Shown here piece after piece: positions 25,185 to 34,018 of a stretch of 64,000 nucleotides of DNA (position 1 is its first letter; the number at the start of each line of letters is the position of its first letter). The notes under the pieces are model-generated. The model ran no database searches, was not told the DNA's origin, and saw only the letters and a program-made list of their open reading frames with translations. Where the stretch lies: the NCBI GenBank assembly GCA_020638175.1, contig JACKJA010000002.1, positions 1,054,001-1,118,000 on the forward strand, given 5' to 3'. The DNA is from Rhodospirillales bacterium (lineage in GTDB: Bacteria; Pseudomonadota; Alphaproteobacteria; Micavibrionales; Micavibrionaceae). The translations under genes were made by a program, and so were the position numbers.

Positions 25185-25265
25185 AGAGAGGGCGCGGCGG
25201 CGAGAGATCCTGTCTCAAGCCCGTCCGCGCCCTGGGTGCTACGGTGGTGCCTTTATCCTAAAGAC

Positions 25266-27023
25266 CTACCGCAGTCTTAATAAGTCTTCCGTCATCTGGT
25301 CGACGGTGTTGATGACCCGCGTGTTGGCGGAGAACGCCCGCTGCGCGACGATCAGCTTGGCAAACTCGTCGGCAAGATCAACGTTCGAGGCCTCGACCGT
25401 GGAGGGCTCAAGGAAACCCGCGCCGCCGCTTCCGGCTTCACGCAAGTTGTCCTCACCCGATTCGTCGGTCTCGCTGTAAGCCGTACCGGAAACTTCCTGC
25501 AGGCCGTTCATGTTCGCGAAGGTGACCAGCGGCACTTTATAAAGGTCGGCCGTGGCTCCGTTCGAAAACCGGGCGACGATGATACCGTCACGCGTGATTT
25601 CGACCCCGGTCCGCAGGCCCAGTTCGGCCCCGTTCTGGTCAGAGAAAATCACGTCATAGTTACCGGCGAATTGGCTGAAACGCTCGACATCAATATTAAT
25701 GTCCTGCAAATCGGCCCCGTTGCCCCAGTTGATGTTGCTGAGCTCGATGTCAACATTACCGTTGGCGTCGGCTGCGGCATTCAGCGTCCCGTCCCCGGCA
25801 AAGTTCATCAGGCCTTGTGTCAGCGTCGACCCATCCGGGTGCATGACGGTTACTTCCCACCAGCCTTGCGTGTTTGGGTTGGTGACGTTGCTGAACGTCG
25901 GGAAGTCGGTCTGGCCGGGATAGGTCGTATACGGACCGCTCAGCTCTGCTTCCGGATCGTAAGTATACGGAGTCCCCGGCGTTACGGGGTCGGTGAACAA
26001 GTTGAGTGTGCTCAGGCCCGAGATCGGTGTGCCGGTAACATCGGCAAATTGCAGGGAAGCCGTCGGGTCGACAGTCTGGAAGACGATTCGGCCATTGCCG
26101 TTCAGGTGTGCTTCCAGAACGCCGCCGCCGGGGCCGCCGAACTGGTTGTTGATGTCGCTAATCAGTTCGCCAACCGTCGTAACGGTGACGTCCCCACCGG
26201 CAGCCACGCCCATGTCATACGTCCGCGTGTCTGCACCAACGGTAATACTGAACTGGTCTCCCGCTGCGATACCGGCAAGCAACGCCGGATCGGTCAGGGA
26301 CGTATCCAGATCAAGACCGGCGGCCTGCGTCGTCGCATGGGCCATCGGGCCGGTGATTTTCCGATATTCGAAGGTCAGCGTCTGGGATGATCCCAAAGCG
26401 TCAAAGACCGTCAGCCCCCGCGAGAAGTGCGCTTGCTGGTTCGTGATCGGCAGGGCCGAGCTGGTCGTGAAAACATGTGAGTTATAGTCTTCCTGATCGG
26501 CGTCGAGGTTCAGGGATATCTCTGCCGTGCTTGTCGGACGGGTCAGACCGCCAAGGAAGGCCACGTCTGCCGGGACAAGCGATGTCAGGTCACCCTGGTT
26601 GGCAGGCAGGCCACCGTTGGCGTCAATCGGCCAGGCATACAAGACAAAGCCGGCCGTATTCCGCAGAAGACCTTGCGAGTCCTCGCTGAAGGAACCGCTC
26701 CGTGTGTACAGGAACTCTTGCTGGATACCGGTATCCCGTTTAACGGCAAACATCCCGTTCCCGGAAATCGCCGCATCCGTTGCCGAAGAGGTCTGGGTAA
26801 TCGGACCTTGCTGGTCGACGCGCTGCACCCGGTTGACCGAAACGGTCCCCGGTGAGTATGTCGACAAACGGCTTTCCGTCGTGACAAGTGAGAAAAAGCT
26901 GGCTTCCGAGCGTTTGAAGCCTGTTGTGTTGACGTTAGCGATGTTGTTCGAAATCATTGCCGTTGCCTGGGATTGTGCCCCCAGACCCGATACGCCGGTG
27001 AAAAGTGATCCAAATAAGCTCAT
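25266..27023 (-). CDS. flgE: Flagellar hook protein FlgE
   Basis: Polymerises into the hook, the universal joint. 585 residues. The N-terminus has the rod/hook/HAP signature (SLFGSLFTGVSGLGAQSQAT then NNIANVNTTGFKRSEASFF), and the C-terminus has DLADEFAKLIVAQRAFSANT and RVINTVDQMTEDLLRLR. The large middle region carries the hook surface domains. The length is within the alphaproteobacterial range. It is the last gene of the flgI operon, after flgD. Confidence 0.95.
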   Translation of the reverse strand: MSLFGSLFTGVSGLGAQSQATAMISNNIANVNTTGFKRSEASFFSLVTTESRLSTYSPGTVSVNRVQRVDQQGPITQTSSATDAAISGNGMFAVKRDTGIQQEFLYTRSGSFSEDSQGLLRNTAGFVLYAWPIDANGGLPANQGDLTSLVPADVAFLGGLTRPTSTAEISLNLDADQEDYNSHVFTTSSALPITNQQAHFSRGLTVFDALGSSQTLTFEYRKITGPMAHATTQAAGLDLDTSLTDPALLAGIAAGDQFSITVGADTRTYDMGVAAGGDVTVTTVGELISDINNQFGGPGGGVLEAHLNGNGRIVFQTVDPTASLQFADVTGTPISGLSTLNLFTDPVTPGTPYTYDPEAELSGPYTTYPGQTDFPTFSNVTNPNTQGWWEVTVMHPDGSTLTQGLMNFAGDGTLNAAADANGNVDIELSNINWGNGADLQDINIDVERFSQFAGNYDVIFSDQNGAELGLRTGVEITRDGIIVARFSNGATADLYKVPLVTFANMNGLQEVSGTAYSETDESGEDNLREAGSGGAGFLEPSTVEASNVDLADEFAKLIVAQRAFSANTRVINTVDQMTEDLLRLR

Positions 27024-27085
27024 GGTTAGCCTCCTTTTTTAAAAATCAGTAATGTCTCAAGTAGTTTCAGTTGTTTGGTTGTTGG

Positions 27086-27805
27086 TTAAGCTGCCTGTTG
27101 TTCTTCCGCGGGAACTTCCGCATCATCTGCGGCGGTTTCCGTTGGCAAAGTTGCGTTGATGATCGAGTTGAGGGGCACGGCCCGCTCGCCGATCAGCAGG
27201 AAAATCACGCCGTTTTGGGATTCAATCCCCCGGACGCGCCCGGAAACGACCGTCGATGTATCAATGACATTGCCATCCGGGTCGAGCGCGTCGATCTGAA
27301 CGGAATATGTGCCCGGCTCGACCGTGCCGCCGCCGCTGTGGCTGCCATCCCAGAACATTTCATGGCTGCCGATGGACGTCGGCGCATCGTCCGAATAGAC
27401 CAGCTCCCCGGACTCATTATAAATGTACATTTTTGCGCTATAGGCGTCTTCGCTCATGGCGTAGGTAATTTTGGCATCGCTGGTCCCGTCATAGGCGAAT
27501 TCGTTGCCCAGATAACTGGCATCCATGCCGACATAGCCCAGCGCCACGGATGAAATGCTGCCCAGTTGCAGCGCCAGCATGTCGTCGAGTTTCTGGTTGG
27601 TGTTGATGGATTGCTCGACCTGGCTGAACTGAACCAGCTGGTTGGTAAATTCCGTTGAATCCATCGGTGACAAAGGATCCTGGTTTTGCAGCTGCGTCGT
27701 CAGCAAGGTCAGGAAGTCGCTAAAGTCATTGGCCAGCGTAATCGATTGCTGTTGTGTTTGCTGGGCGTTCGCCAGTGTATTTGTCAAAGTTACATCAGAA
27801 GTCAT
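27086..27805 (-). CDS. flgD: Hook assembly scaffold protein FlgD
   Basis: Caps the growing hook and is not kept in the finished flagellum. 239 residues. Typical segments: FLTLLTTQLQNQDPLSPMDS, TEFTNQLVQFSQVEQSINTN, then the beta-rich FlgD domain with YNESGELVYSDDAP and PGTYSVQIDALDPDGN. The C-terminal tail is Glu/Ala/Gln-rich. It lies 18 bases after fliK and before flgE, the usual order. Confidence 0.95.
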   Translation of the reverse strand: MTSDVTLTNTLANAQQTQQQSITLANDFSDFLTLLTTQLQNQDPLSPMDSTEFTNQLVQFSQVEQSINTNQKLDDMLALQLGSISSVALGYVGMDASYLGNEFAYDGTSDAKITYAMSEDAYSAKMYIYNESGELVYSDDAPTSIGSHEMFWDGSHSGGGTVEPGTYSVQIDALDPDGNVIDTSTVVSGRVRGIESQNGVIFLLIGERAVPLNSIINATLPTETAADDAEVPAEEQQAA

Positions 27806-27823
27806 TTTCCTAATCTCCTGTAA

Positions 27824-29443
27824 TTAAACGACAAAGTCGTATCTCGTTAACCCCGTTTCCGGGTCGGTGTACCAATCCACCGTCGCTTCAATCATCAGCG
27901 TTTCACTATCATCGCCCGCGCCGTTTCCATGGCCGCCATAAGCTTCGCCGTTATGGCCGCCGTCACCGCCCTGATGGAAAAGGTTGCCATCTTGCGCCAG
28001 CTCAAAGCTCAGGCTGCTGCCGTCGGCGTCTATGCCGGCGTTTTGCAGGGCACGCTCAAGGACATGGGAATCACGCTGGAGCATCATGTATGTTTCTGGT
28101 TTTTCTATGACCATGTGGGTCTTCATGGTTTTGTCGTTGCCCAGCTTCATCCGGATTTCAACGCGGCCCAGATCGGGCGGATCAAGCTGCAGGGTCAGGG
28201 TCTTGCTTTCACCATTCCCGGACGCTTTCTGCAAAGTAGCGGCCACAAGCTGCGTTGCCGGGTGCGGCGCGCCGGCCTGTCCGGCATGCATGGCCATACT
28301 GGTCAGGCCCGCCGGTCCGTTCAGTGTCAATGTGCCGGCGGTGGCCGAGGCTTGCTCGGTGGCCCATGGCAGCCCGTCGGGATAAATGCTTTGCCAGAAG
28401 GACGCATCCATCAACAAGTCGGAAGACGTTCCGTTTTGGACAGCTTGTTGAAAACTGCTCAGCCCGGCCCCGGTTTTTTGAGTGGTCGTCGCCATTTTTT
28501 CAGCGCCGCTGGTATTCGGCATACGGCCGGATATCTCTTGCTGCGCCTGTTCCAGAACCTTTAGAATCTTGTCAAAGGAACGCGATGACAGAGGATCTTC
28601 GCTACCCCCGTCTTCACCGATAACCAGACTGTTAAGCCGGGCGGCCAGATCACCGTCTTCTGTTGCTGTTTCCGAGGTCTGATCCCCGGCGGCTGTCGGA
28701 GCAGGGGTGGGGGAGGCCGCCGCCGATGCAATCGTGCCCCGCGGTAAAAAGACAGCTTCGCGTTTGGCTTGCGGCGGCAGGATCTGGACCAGAACGAGCA
28801 TATATCCTTGCTCTGGCGTCGTGTCATCCTGTGTTTGTAATTGTTCAATAATAGAGGCCAGATCTGCCGGGCTTTTGCCTGTGGCGATCAGGGCGGGAAG
28901 AGCTTCGCTGGATGTTTTGTTATCAATCGTCATGGAAAAGTCCGGCGCGACGTCCTGCACCAGTTTTTCAATCTGTTTGGAGGAAATAACAACGGTTTTG
29001 GCTCCGTTTTCCTGTGGCTGGCCCTGTAGAAGGCTCGCCAGAATATCCATCAGCTTTTTATGACGGTTTTCACAACCGGTTTGATCCGGACAGGAGGATT
29101 GAGCCGCTGCCGTTTCTATGGCGTCGATCATATCAACAGGCACAGCCGTTTGCTGGACGGTGTTGCTATCAAGCACACTACTATCAAGAACAACATGGGC
29201 CGGAATGATATCCGTATCGCTCAATGCGCTCAGGTCAATATCTGCATTTGCGGCGCTGCCTTCTTTTTTATTATCGCCGGCTTGCTGGGTCGCCAGCAGC
29301 CGCGCAAAAATCAGGTCGGCAAAACTGGAACCGGGGGCGATAGCCGCAAAGACACCCTGTCCGCCTGTGGCGGATTGGGGGCCGCCGGGGGTGTTCTTCC
29401 CCCCGGTCTGTACTTGCTGTGTGTATAAGACGTTGATGTCCAT
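27824..29443 (-). CDS. fliK: Hook-length control protein FliK
   Basis: Secreted molecular ruler and export-specificity switch. 539 residues. The N-terminal and middle parts are variable and low in hydrophobicity; the conserved C-terminal domain has LTLQLDPPDLGRVEIRMKLG then VIEKPETYMMLQRDSHVLER and the end of FliK-C (ALQNAGIDADGSSLSFEL). A glycine/histidine-rich stretch near the end (QGGDGGHNGEAYGGHGNGAG) is unusual. A second, more divergent FliK-like protein is at 7413. It sits between the FlgN-like genes and flgD. Confidence 0.9.
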   Translation of the reverse strand: MDINVLYTQQVQTGGKNTPGGPQSATGGQGVFAAIAPGSSFADLIFARLLATQQAGDNKKEGSAANADIDLSALSDTDIIPAHVVLDSSVLDSNTVQQTAVPVDMIDAIETAAAQSSCPDQTGCENRHKKLMDILASLLQGQPQENGAKTVVISSKQIEKLVQDVAPDFSMTIDNKTSSEALPALIATGKSPADLASIIEQLQTQDDTTPEQGYMLVLVQILPPQAKREAVFLPRGTIASAAASPTPAPTAAGDQTSETATEDGDLAARLNSLVIGEDGGSEDPLSSRSFDKILKVLEQAQQEISGRMPNTSGAEKMATTTQKTGAGLSSFQQAVQNGTSSDLLMDASFWQSIYPDGLPWATEQASATAGTLTLNGPAGLTSMAMHAGQAGAPHPATQLVAATLQKASGNGESKTLTLQLDPPDLGRVEIRMKLGNDKTMKTHMVIEKPETYMMLQRDSHVLERALQNAGIDADGSSLSFELAQDGNLFHQGGDGGHNGEAYGGHGNGAGDDSETLMIEATVDWYTDPETGLTRYDFVV

Positions 29444-29460
29444 ATTAATAAGGCTCCTGT

Positions 29461-29961
29461 TTAGGCACTTTCGTTGATGCCGATGGAAACGCGGCCCGTA
29501 TGTTCTTCCAGTTGTCCCGATGCGCCGTATTTGACGCGTTCCTGCCGGGCGGCCTTGCGGGCGGAACTCATAATCCGGTTGCTCAGACGCTCGACACCTT
29601 TGCGCGTGCGCTCCAGTGCTTTCAGGTTTTCGGCGGTCAGCTCGGAAAACTCGGCCTGCATGTCAGCCAGCTGCCGCCGCAAACCGGGGTCAAGGCTGGC
29701 CAGTTCGGCGCGCCGTTTCATAAGTTGCTCGGTGCCGGACTGGTAACGGTGGGCCGTTTCTATTTTTTTATCCTGCAGGGACATGAACATCTTGGTTTTG
29801 CCTTCTTTTAAGGCTTCATTTTCCTCGATGAAAACCCGGCGCATGGCGTCGATGGTCTCCATCATTTCCTGCATGGCCCGGTTAGGGTCGCGGGACAGGA
29901 TAAACGCCTCTGCTTTTGACGGTTTATTTCTCGGCTGCTGCAGATTTTTTTCTGTCGTCAT
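29461..29961 (-). CDS. FlgN-like flagellar chaperone, copy 2
   Basis: 166 residues, nearly all helical and charged. The core QEMMETIDAMRRVFIEENEA followed by SLQDKKIETAHRYQS has the pattern of FlgN-type export chaperones for hook-filament junction proteins. It resembles the neighbouring 121-residue protein in the same place (EEN-AL and a later Q--K), so the two are likely paralogues. The extra C-terminal 30 residues (SARKAARQERVKYGASG) are basic. Called by pattern and operon position, not by a strong family match. Confidence 0.55.
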   Translation of the reverse strand: MTTEKNLQQPRNKPSKAEAFILSRDPNRAMQEMMETIDAMRRVFIEENEALKEGKTKMFMSLQDKKIETAHRYQSGTEQLMKRRAELASLDPGLRRQLADMQAEFSELTAENLKALERTRKGVERLSNRIMSSARKAARQERVKYGASGQLEEHTGRVSIGINESA

Positions 29962-29963
29962 GG

Positions 29964-30329
29964 TTACACCTCCCTGTTGTCGTTTTTGTACATTTGGTTG
30001 TAGTTCAGCCGTGCGATCCGGCCGAGTTCCGTCTGGGCTTTTTCCAGGCGGTTGATGATGTCGGGCGTAAGCCGCCCTTTGAAATTTTTAGCCTTTGCAT
30101 GGAACTCCGTGGCCGCGGCGTCATAACGGATCGTGGCCAGCTCTTTCTCGGACTGCACCGCCATAAAGGCAATCGAGTCGTTGGAAACCAGCGCGCGGTT
30201 TTCCTCATCCATCAGGCATGCCAGCTTTTCCGTCAGCATCAGCATCTGCTGGGCCGCCTGCATCGGGTCGCGGGGCAGGGCTGTGGTCTGATCGTTTGCT
30301 GTTACCGGCGCTGTGTTTTGTCGGATCAT
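29964..30329 (-). CDS. FlgN-like flagellar chaperone, copy 1
   Basis: 121 residues. QQMLMLTEKLACLMDEENRA then AVQSEKELATIRYDAA fits FlgN-type proteins. It overlaps flgJ by four bases at its start and ends two bases before copy 2, so all three are translated as a coupled block. Its own Met start is at 30329. Confidence 0.6.
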   Translation of the reverse strand: MIRQNTAPVTANDQTTALPRDPMQAAQQMLMLTEKLACLMDEENRALVSNDSIAFMAVQSEKELATIRYDAAATEFHAKAKNFKGRLTPDIINRLEKAQTELGRIARLNYNQMYKNDNREV

Positions 30330-30676
30330 TTCTGTGCGGTCTCCTGTATGCGTATAAGTTCAGCCTTGACGTGCTCGGCAATCCCGACGCCGCCTTTGTC
30401 GGCCAGCATCTTGCCGTATTCCTGAAGCATCATGCCTTTGAATATTTCTTCGCCTTTGCCGCCGCCGAACATCGGATCGGGTTCCATCGTGCCTTCGAAC
30501 ATCGGTTTCAGCATTTCGGACAAAAACACGGCCTCGAACTCTTGGGCGGCTTCCTCGATTTTCTCGAGGTTTTTGATGTCGTTCGTACCCTTGGTTTTCT
30601 GGACAGCTTTCCCGATGTCGGCTTGCGAAGCCGTCATCAGCGCTATCTGGGTATCGGGTGTCATCAAATCGTTCAT
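30326..30676 (-). CDS. flgJ: Rod-binding protein FlgJ, N-terminal domain only
   Basis: Helps the rod assemble and pass the peptidoglycan. 116 residues: QEFEAVFLSEMLKPMFEG, then FGGGKGEEIFKGMMLQEYGK and ADKGGVGIAEHVKAELIR. The C-terminal muramidase domain of enterobacterial FlgJ is absent, as is common in alphaproteobacteria, so a separate lytic enzyme must open the wall. A soluble lytic transglycosylase gene is at 57175, but its link to the flagellum is not shown. It follows flgI by 23 bases. Confidence 0.9.
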   Translation of the reverse strand: MNDLMTPDTQIALMTASQADIGKAVQKTKGTNDIKNLEKIEEAAQEFEAVFLSEMLKPMFEGTMEPDPMFGGGKGEEIFKGMMLQEYGKMLADKGGVGIAEHVKAELIRIQETAQK

Positions 30677-30699
30677 GGTCTTTTTACGTCCTTATAATC

Positions 30700-31869
30700 T
30701 TACAAACTCGAAATCTCGGCCTGCAGCGCCCCGGCGGCCTTGATCGCCTGCAAAATGGTGATCGTGTCGCGCGGGGCCACGCCCAGCCGGTTCAGGCCGG
30801 TCACCAGATCCTGCAGGGTTACGCCGGAGTCTAGGATCGCCAGGTCAACATTGTCGCCTTGGTTGATTTCGATATCGGTGCGCGGCACCACAACGGTTTC
30901 GCCTTGCGCGGCAAACGGGTTGGGCTGCGAGACCTGCGGTGTTTCGGTGATTTTGATCGTCAGGTTTCCTTGCGCGATGGCTACGGTGCTGACCCGGACA
31001 TCGGCGCCCATGACAATCACACCGGAGCGCTCGTCTATCACGACGCGGGCGACCTGATCGGGCTGAACGGGCAGTTGTTCAATATCGGTAATCAAGTCGA
31101 CAATCGTTCCTTTGAAACCGCCGGGCAGGCTCAGTTTAACGCTGCCGGAATTCTCAGCCTTGGCCGCGGATGTCGACAAAAAGCCGTTAATGGCGCGGGC
31201 AATCCGCCGGGCGGTGGTGAAATCGGGATTCTTCAGGGCCAGACGCACTTGTCTGAAATCCTCAAGGTTAAAGTCGATTTCCCGTTCGACAATCGCGCCT
31301 TCGGCAATGCGGCCCGATGTCGGGATGTTCTTGATAAAGGTCGCCGAATCACCTTCGGCGGAAAAACCGGCGATCGTTACTGATCCCTGAGCAACGGCGT
31401 AAACTTCGCCGTCTGCGCCCATCAACGGCGTTACCAGCAGCGTGCCACCCTGCAGGCTTTCGGCGTCGCCAAGGGCTGATACCGCAATATCAATTTTGGA
31501 GCCCTGATTGGTGAAAGGGGGCAGGGTCGCGGTAACCATGACAGCGGCGACGTTGCCGGTATTCAGATTTTCCCCTTTAATATTGACGCCCAGACGCTCC
31601 AGCATGGCGGTCAGCGATTGTTTGGTGAACGGGGCGTTGTTCAGGCTGTCGCCCGTGCCGTTAAGCCCGACCACAAGGCCATAGCCAACCAACATGTTTT
31701 CCCGCACGCCTTCGATGTCGACAATATCCTTGATCCGCGTCGTTTTGGCCTGTGCGGCTGCCGGGAAAAAGGCGCAGGCCACCAGAGCGAGAGCGATCAA
31801 AGCGCTCAATACCCGGCGGCTTTTTTTGTTGTTCGTCATGCCCGTCACTGTTTTCATGTCGTTCGCCAT
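30700..31869 (-). CDS. flgI: Flagellar P-ring protein FlgI
   Basis: Forms the P-ring in the peptidoglycan. About 389 residues from the chosen start. The signal peptide is SALIALALVACAFFPAAAQA; the mature part begins KTTRIKDIVDIEGVRENMLV and has GYGLVVGLNGTGDSLNNAPF and the C-terminal VTLQDLVTGLNRLGVAPRDT. The reading frame opens at 31947, but a sigma-54 promoter at 31924-31909 lies inside that stretch, so the ATG at 31867-31869 or one close to it is the real start. First gene of the long flgI to flgE operon. Confidence 0.95.
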   Translation of the reverse strand: MANDMKTVTGMTNNKKSRRVLSALIALALVACAFFPAAAQAKTTRIKDIVDIEGVRENMLVGYGLVVGLNGTGDSLNNAPFTKQSLTAMLERLGVNIKGENLNTGNVAAVMVTATLPPFTNQGSKIDIAVSALGDAESLQGGTLLVTPLMGADGEVYAVAQGSVTIAGFSAEGDSATFIKNIPTSGRIAEGAIVEREIDFNLEDFRQVRLALKNPDFTTARRIARAINGFLSTSAAKAENSGSVKLSLPGGFKGTIVDLITDIEQLPVQPDQVARVVIDERSGVIVMGADVRVSTVAIAQGNLTIKITETPQVSQPNPFAAQGETVVVPRTDIEINQGDNVDLAILDSGVTLQDLVTGLNRLGVAPRDTITILQAIKAAGALQAEISSL

Positions 31870-31908
31870 TCTTTTTTGTCTTTCATGACATTGATCCGAA
31901 AAGTCCCT

Positions 31909-31924
31909 TGCGAAGATCGTGCCA
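31909..31924 (-). promoter_or_regulatory. Sigma-54 promoter for the flgI operon
   Basis: Minus strand TGGCACGATCTTCGCA matches the -24/-12 consensus TGGCAC-N5-TTGC[AT] with one change, and has the required GG-N10-GC spacing. The start of transcription would be about 31897, 28 bases before the flgI ATG. FlbD would be the activator. Confidence 0.85.
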
Positions 31925-32155
31925 GTTTTTGTTAAAAGAAAAATCATTTAAAATCAGTGTGTTATCTGGGCGGCGTCCTGCGTGGCCCTTGTGCGGGAGG
32001 ACGAAGTGACCGCTTTTGACGGGGCAAAATAAGGGCGCCGGGAAAATTTTGCCTGTTATGAGGAATAGGAAGGGGGCATGGTAAAAAAGCCTCTCTTGAC
32101 CGTTTGGGTATCACGGGTGATACTCAACGCCGTACAGACGAGGGATTATCACGTC

Positions 32156-32599
32156 ATGAAAATCGAAGGTCCGAAACAGACTCAATCAACTAAATCAACG
32201 GGAAGCGCCAAAAAAACATCGGCGGCGGACAAGGCGCGCTTTAGCGAAATGATGGCGGCGGCCTCTGGCGGAGCCTCGGAAACAGGCGCAACGCAGTCGA
32301 TCGCGTCGATGGATGCATTGCTGGCGGTGCAGGGGGCCGAAGATCCTACGGCGCGGGCGGCAAAGCGGCGGATGAAGGCACGTGCCGATGATTTGTTGCA
32401 AGAGCTGGATCGGATCCGTATGGGGCTGCTAAACGGTAATCTGACGGTTGGTCACGTTATTGATATTGCCGATGTCGTTGCCTCTCACCGGGAAAAAATC
32501 ACAGATCCGCGAATGACCGCCATTCTGGATGAAATTGACCTGCGCGCCCAGATTGAAATCGCAAAAATGCGTAAAGCGTTGGATAATCAAAACGGATGA
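32156..32599 (+). CDS. fliX: Flagellar assembly regulator FliX
   Basis: Couples basal-body assembly to FlbD activity in alphaproteobacteria. 147 residues from the ATG at 32156 (a longer frame opens 26 codons upstream with no support). The first 50 residues are Ser/Thr/Lys/Ala-rich; the conserved part has LLAVQGAEDPTARAAKRRMK, ADDLLQELDRIRMGLLNGNL and DPRMTAILDEIDLRAQIEIA, the FliX pattern. It is divergent from flgI across the sigma-54 promoter region. Having flbD in the same window strengthens the call. Confidence 0.9.
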   Translation: MKIEGPKQTQSTKSTGSAKKTSAADKARFSEMMAAASGGASETGATQSIASMDALLAVQGAEDPTARAAKRRMKARADDLLQELDRIRMGLLNGNLTVGHVIDIADVVASHREKITDPRMTAILDEIDLRAQIEIAKMRKALDNQNG

Positions 32600-32687
32600 A
32601 CTATTTATGCTTGCTTGCCGGGGTTTAAATACCTATATTCGCCCGGCAAAATTTTGTTTTCTTATTTAATAAACGGGGTTTTAAGTT

Positions 32688-33122
32688 ATGGCATCGGAAA
32701 AAAGCGTGATCGTCCCGCCGGATTATGATCCGACCAAGGATAAAGGCGACTATATGAATCCGGTTATGCTGGAATATTTCCGGTTAAAACTGATCCGCTG
32801 GCGCGAAGAGCTGTTGCGGGAATCGTCTGAAACGATCCAGAACACATTGCAGGGCACTGAACTGCAAAAGCCTGATCTGGCGGACCGTGCATCGGCGGAA
32901 ACCGATCATGCGCTGGAACTGCGGACCCGTGACCGGGAGCGTAAGCTGATTAACAAGATTAACGACGCGCTCGACCGGGTGGAAGACGGGGAATACGGCT
33001 ATTGCGAGGAAACCGGCGAACCGATTGGCGCTGCCCGTCTTGATGCGCGGCCTGTTGCCACATTGAGTCTGGAAGCGCAGGAGCGCCATGAGCGTCTCGA
33101 AAAAACGCACCGGGATGAATAG
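32688..33122 (+). CDS. dksA: DksA-type transcription factor
   Basis: Binds RNA polymerase with ppGpp and retunes transcription in starvation. 144 residues: a coiled-coil hairpin (RLKLIRWREELLRESSETIQ, later DRERKLINKINDALDRVEDG) with the acidic tip at DLADRASAETDHA, then YGYCEETGEPIGAARLDARP. The zinc finger is degenerate: of the four cysteines in Escherichia coli DksA only the first remains, the others reading T, S and A. That is frequent in alphaproteobacteria. The ATG is clear. Flagellar genes lie on both sides, but the gene has its own terminator and is probably only a neighbour. Confidence 0.92.
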   Translation: MASEKSVIVPPDYDPTKDKGDYMNPVMLEYFRLKLIRWREELLRESSETIQNTLQGTELQKPDLADRASAETDHALELRTRDRERKLINKINDALDRVEDGEYGYCEETGEPIGAARLDARPVATLSLEAQERHERLEKTHRDE

Positions 33123-33158
33123 CTAACGGGCTTTTCCTGATAAAAAAAATCAAAAAAG

Positions 33159-33183
33159 AACCGGCCTTTGGGGCCGGTTTTTT
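33159..33183. terminator. Bidirectional terminator between dksA and flgH
   Basis: AACCGGCC, a short loop, GGCCGGTT and a T-run on the plus strand; an A-run on the other side serves the minus strand. It sits between the convergent dksA and flgH. Confidence 0.9.
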
Positions 33184-33225
33184 AGTGTTAGGGTAGAGTG
33201 GGGTAAAGTGTTGTGTATGATTGGA

Positions 33226-33990
33226 TTAGAAGGGGAAAACGATATCGTAAAGCTGTTGGCCGTAACGGGGCTGCTGAACATCCGTAAGCTGTCCTTCGCC
33301 GCCATAGACAATCCGCGCCTCGGCAATCTGTTCATGAGAAATGGAGTTGTCGGTGGAAATATCTTCCGGACGAATCACGCCGGCGATCATCAAAATTCGT
33401 TTTTCAAAATTGACCCGGACTTCCTGTTTGCCCTGAATGACCATGTTGCCGTTCGGTAGAATCTGGGTCACGATAGCGGCTAGCTCAACTTTTACATCCT
33501 CTTGCCGGTCGACGGTGCCTTCGCCCTTGTGGCCGGAGTCGGCATCCATGCCAACCAGGTTTGCCGGGTCAATGGCCTGCGGCAGGACACGGTTCAGGCT
33601 CGATTCGATCCCCAGCAGATTATCCATCCCGGCATTTTCGCTGCTGGTGCGTTTGCGTTCGGTCTTGTTATCAAGCTGCGCTTCATCTTTGATGTCGACC
33701 ATAACCGTCAGAATATCGCCGACTTCCTTGGCGCGTTGATCTTTGAAGAAACCTTTACGGTCCGAGGCCCACAGGGAATTCGGCTGCTTACTGACAGACT
33801 TCGGCGCCGGCATCGGCATGCTGACAGGCTGGTAATCGGCTTGCAGCTGCGGATTTTCGATGGCGCTCATATCCGGTGCCTTACCGACATTTTGTATCCG
33901 GTCCAGAGAACCGCAGGCTGTCAGCGTGGTGCTGGCGGCCAGCGCCAGAATAAGATTTCTGTATGTTACTTTCATCGTTTGTTGAGTCAT
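33226..33990 (-). CDS. flgH: Flagellar L-ring lipoprotein FlgH
   Basis: Forms the L-ring in the outer membrane. About 254 residues from the ATG at 33988-33990, which has AGGAG eight bases ahead. The lipobox is LTAC (YRNLILALAASTTLTACGSL). The mature part has NSLWASDRKGFFKDQRAKEV, GDILTVMVDIKDEAQLDNKT and the C-terminal IRPEDISTDNSISHEQIAEA, all typical of FlgH. Last gene of the flgF-flgG-flgA-flgH operon. Confidence 0.95.
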   Translation of the reverse strand: MTQQTMKVTYRNLILALAASTTLTACGSLDRIQNVGKAPDMSAIENPQLQADYQPVSMPMPAPKSVSKQPNSLWASDRKGFFKDQRAKEVGDILTVMVDIKDEAQLDNKTERKRTSSENAGMDNLLGIESSLNRVLPQAIDPANLVGMDADSGHKGEGTVDRQEDVKVELAAIVTQILPNGNMVIQGKQEVRVNFEKRILMIAGVIRPEDISTDNSISHEQIAEARIVYGGEGQLTDVQQPRYGQQLYDIVFPF

Positions 33991-34018
33991 GGAACCCACT
34001 CCTGTTTTTTTACCGTTG

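Noticed and set aside
25237..25252. Candidate sigma-54 site for flagellin, AGGCAC-N5-TAGCA with GG-N10-GC on the minus strand
   Set aside because: Two key bases differ, and two terminator-like hairpins lie between it and the flagellin gene. The TATAAT nearer the gene is a better candidate.
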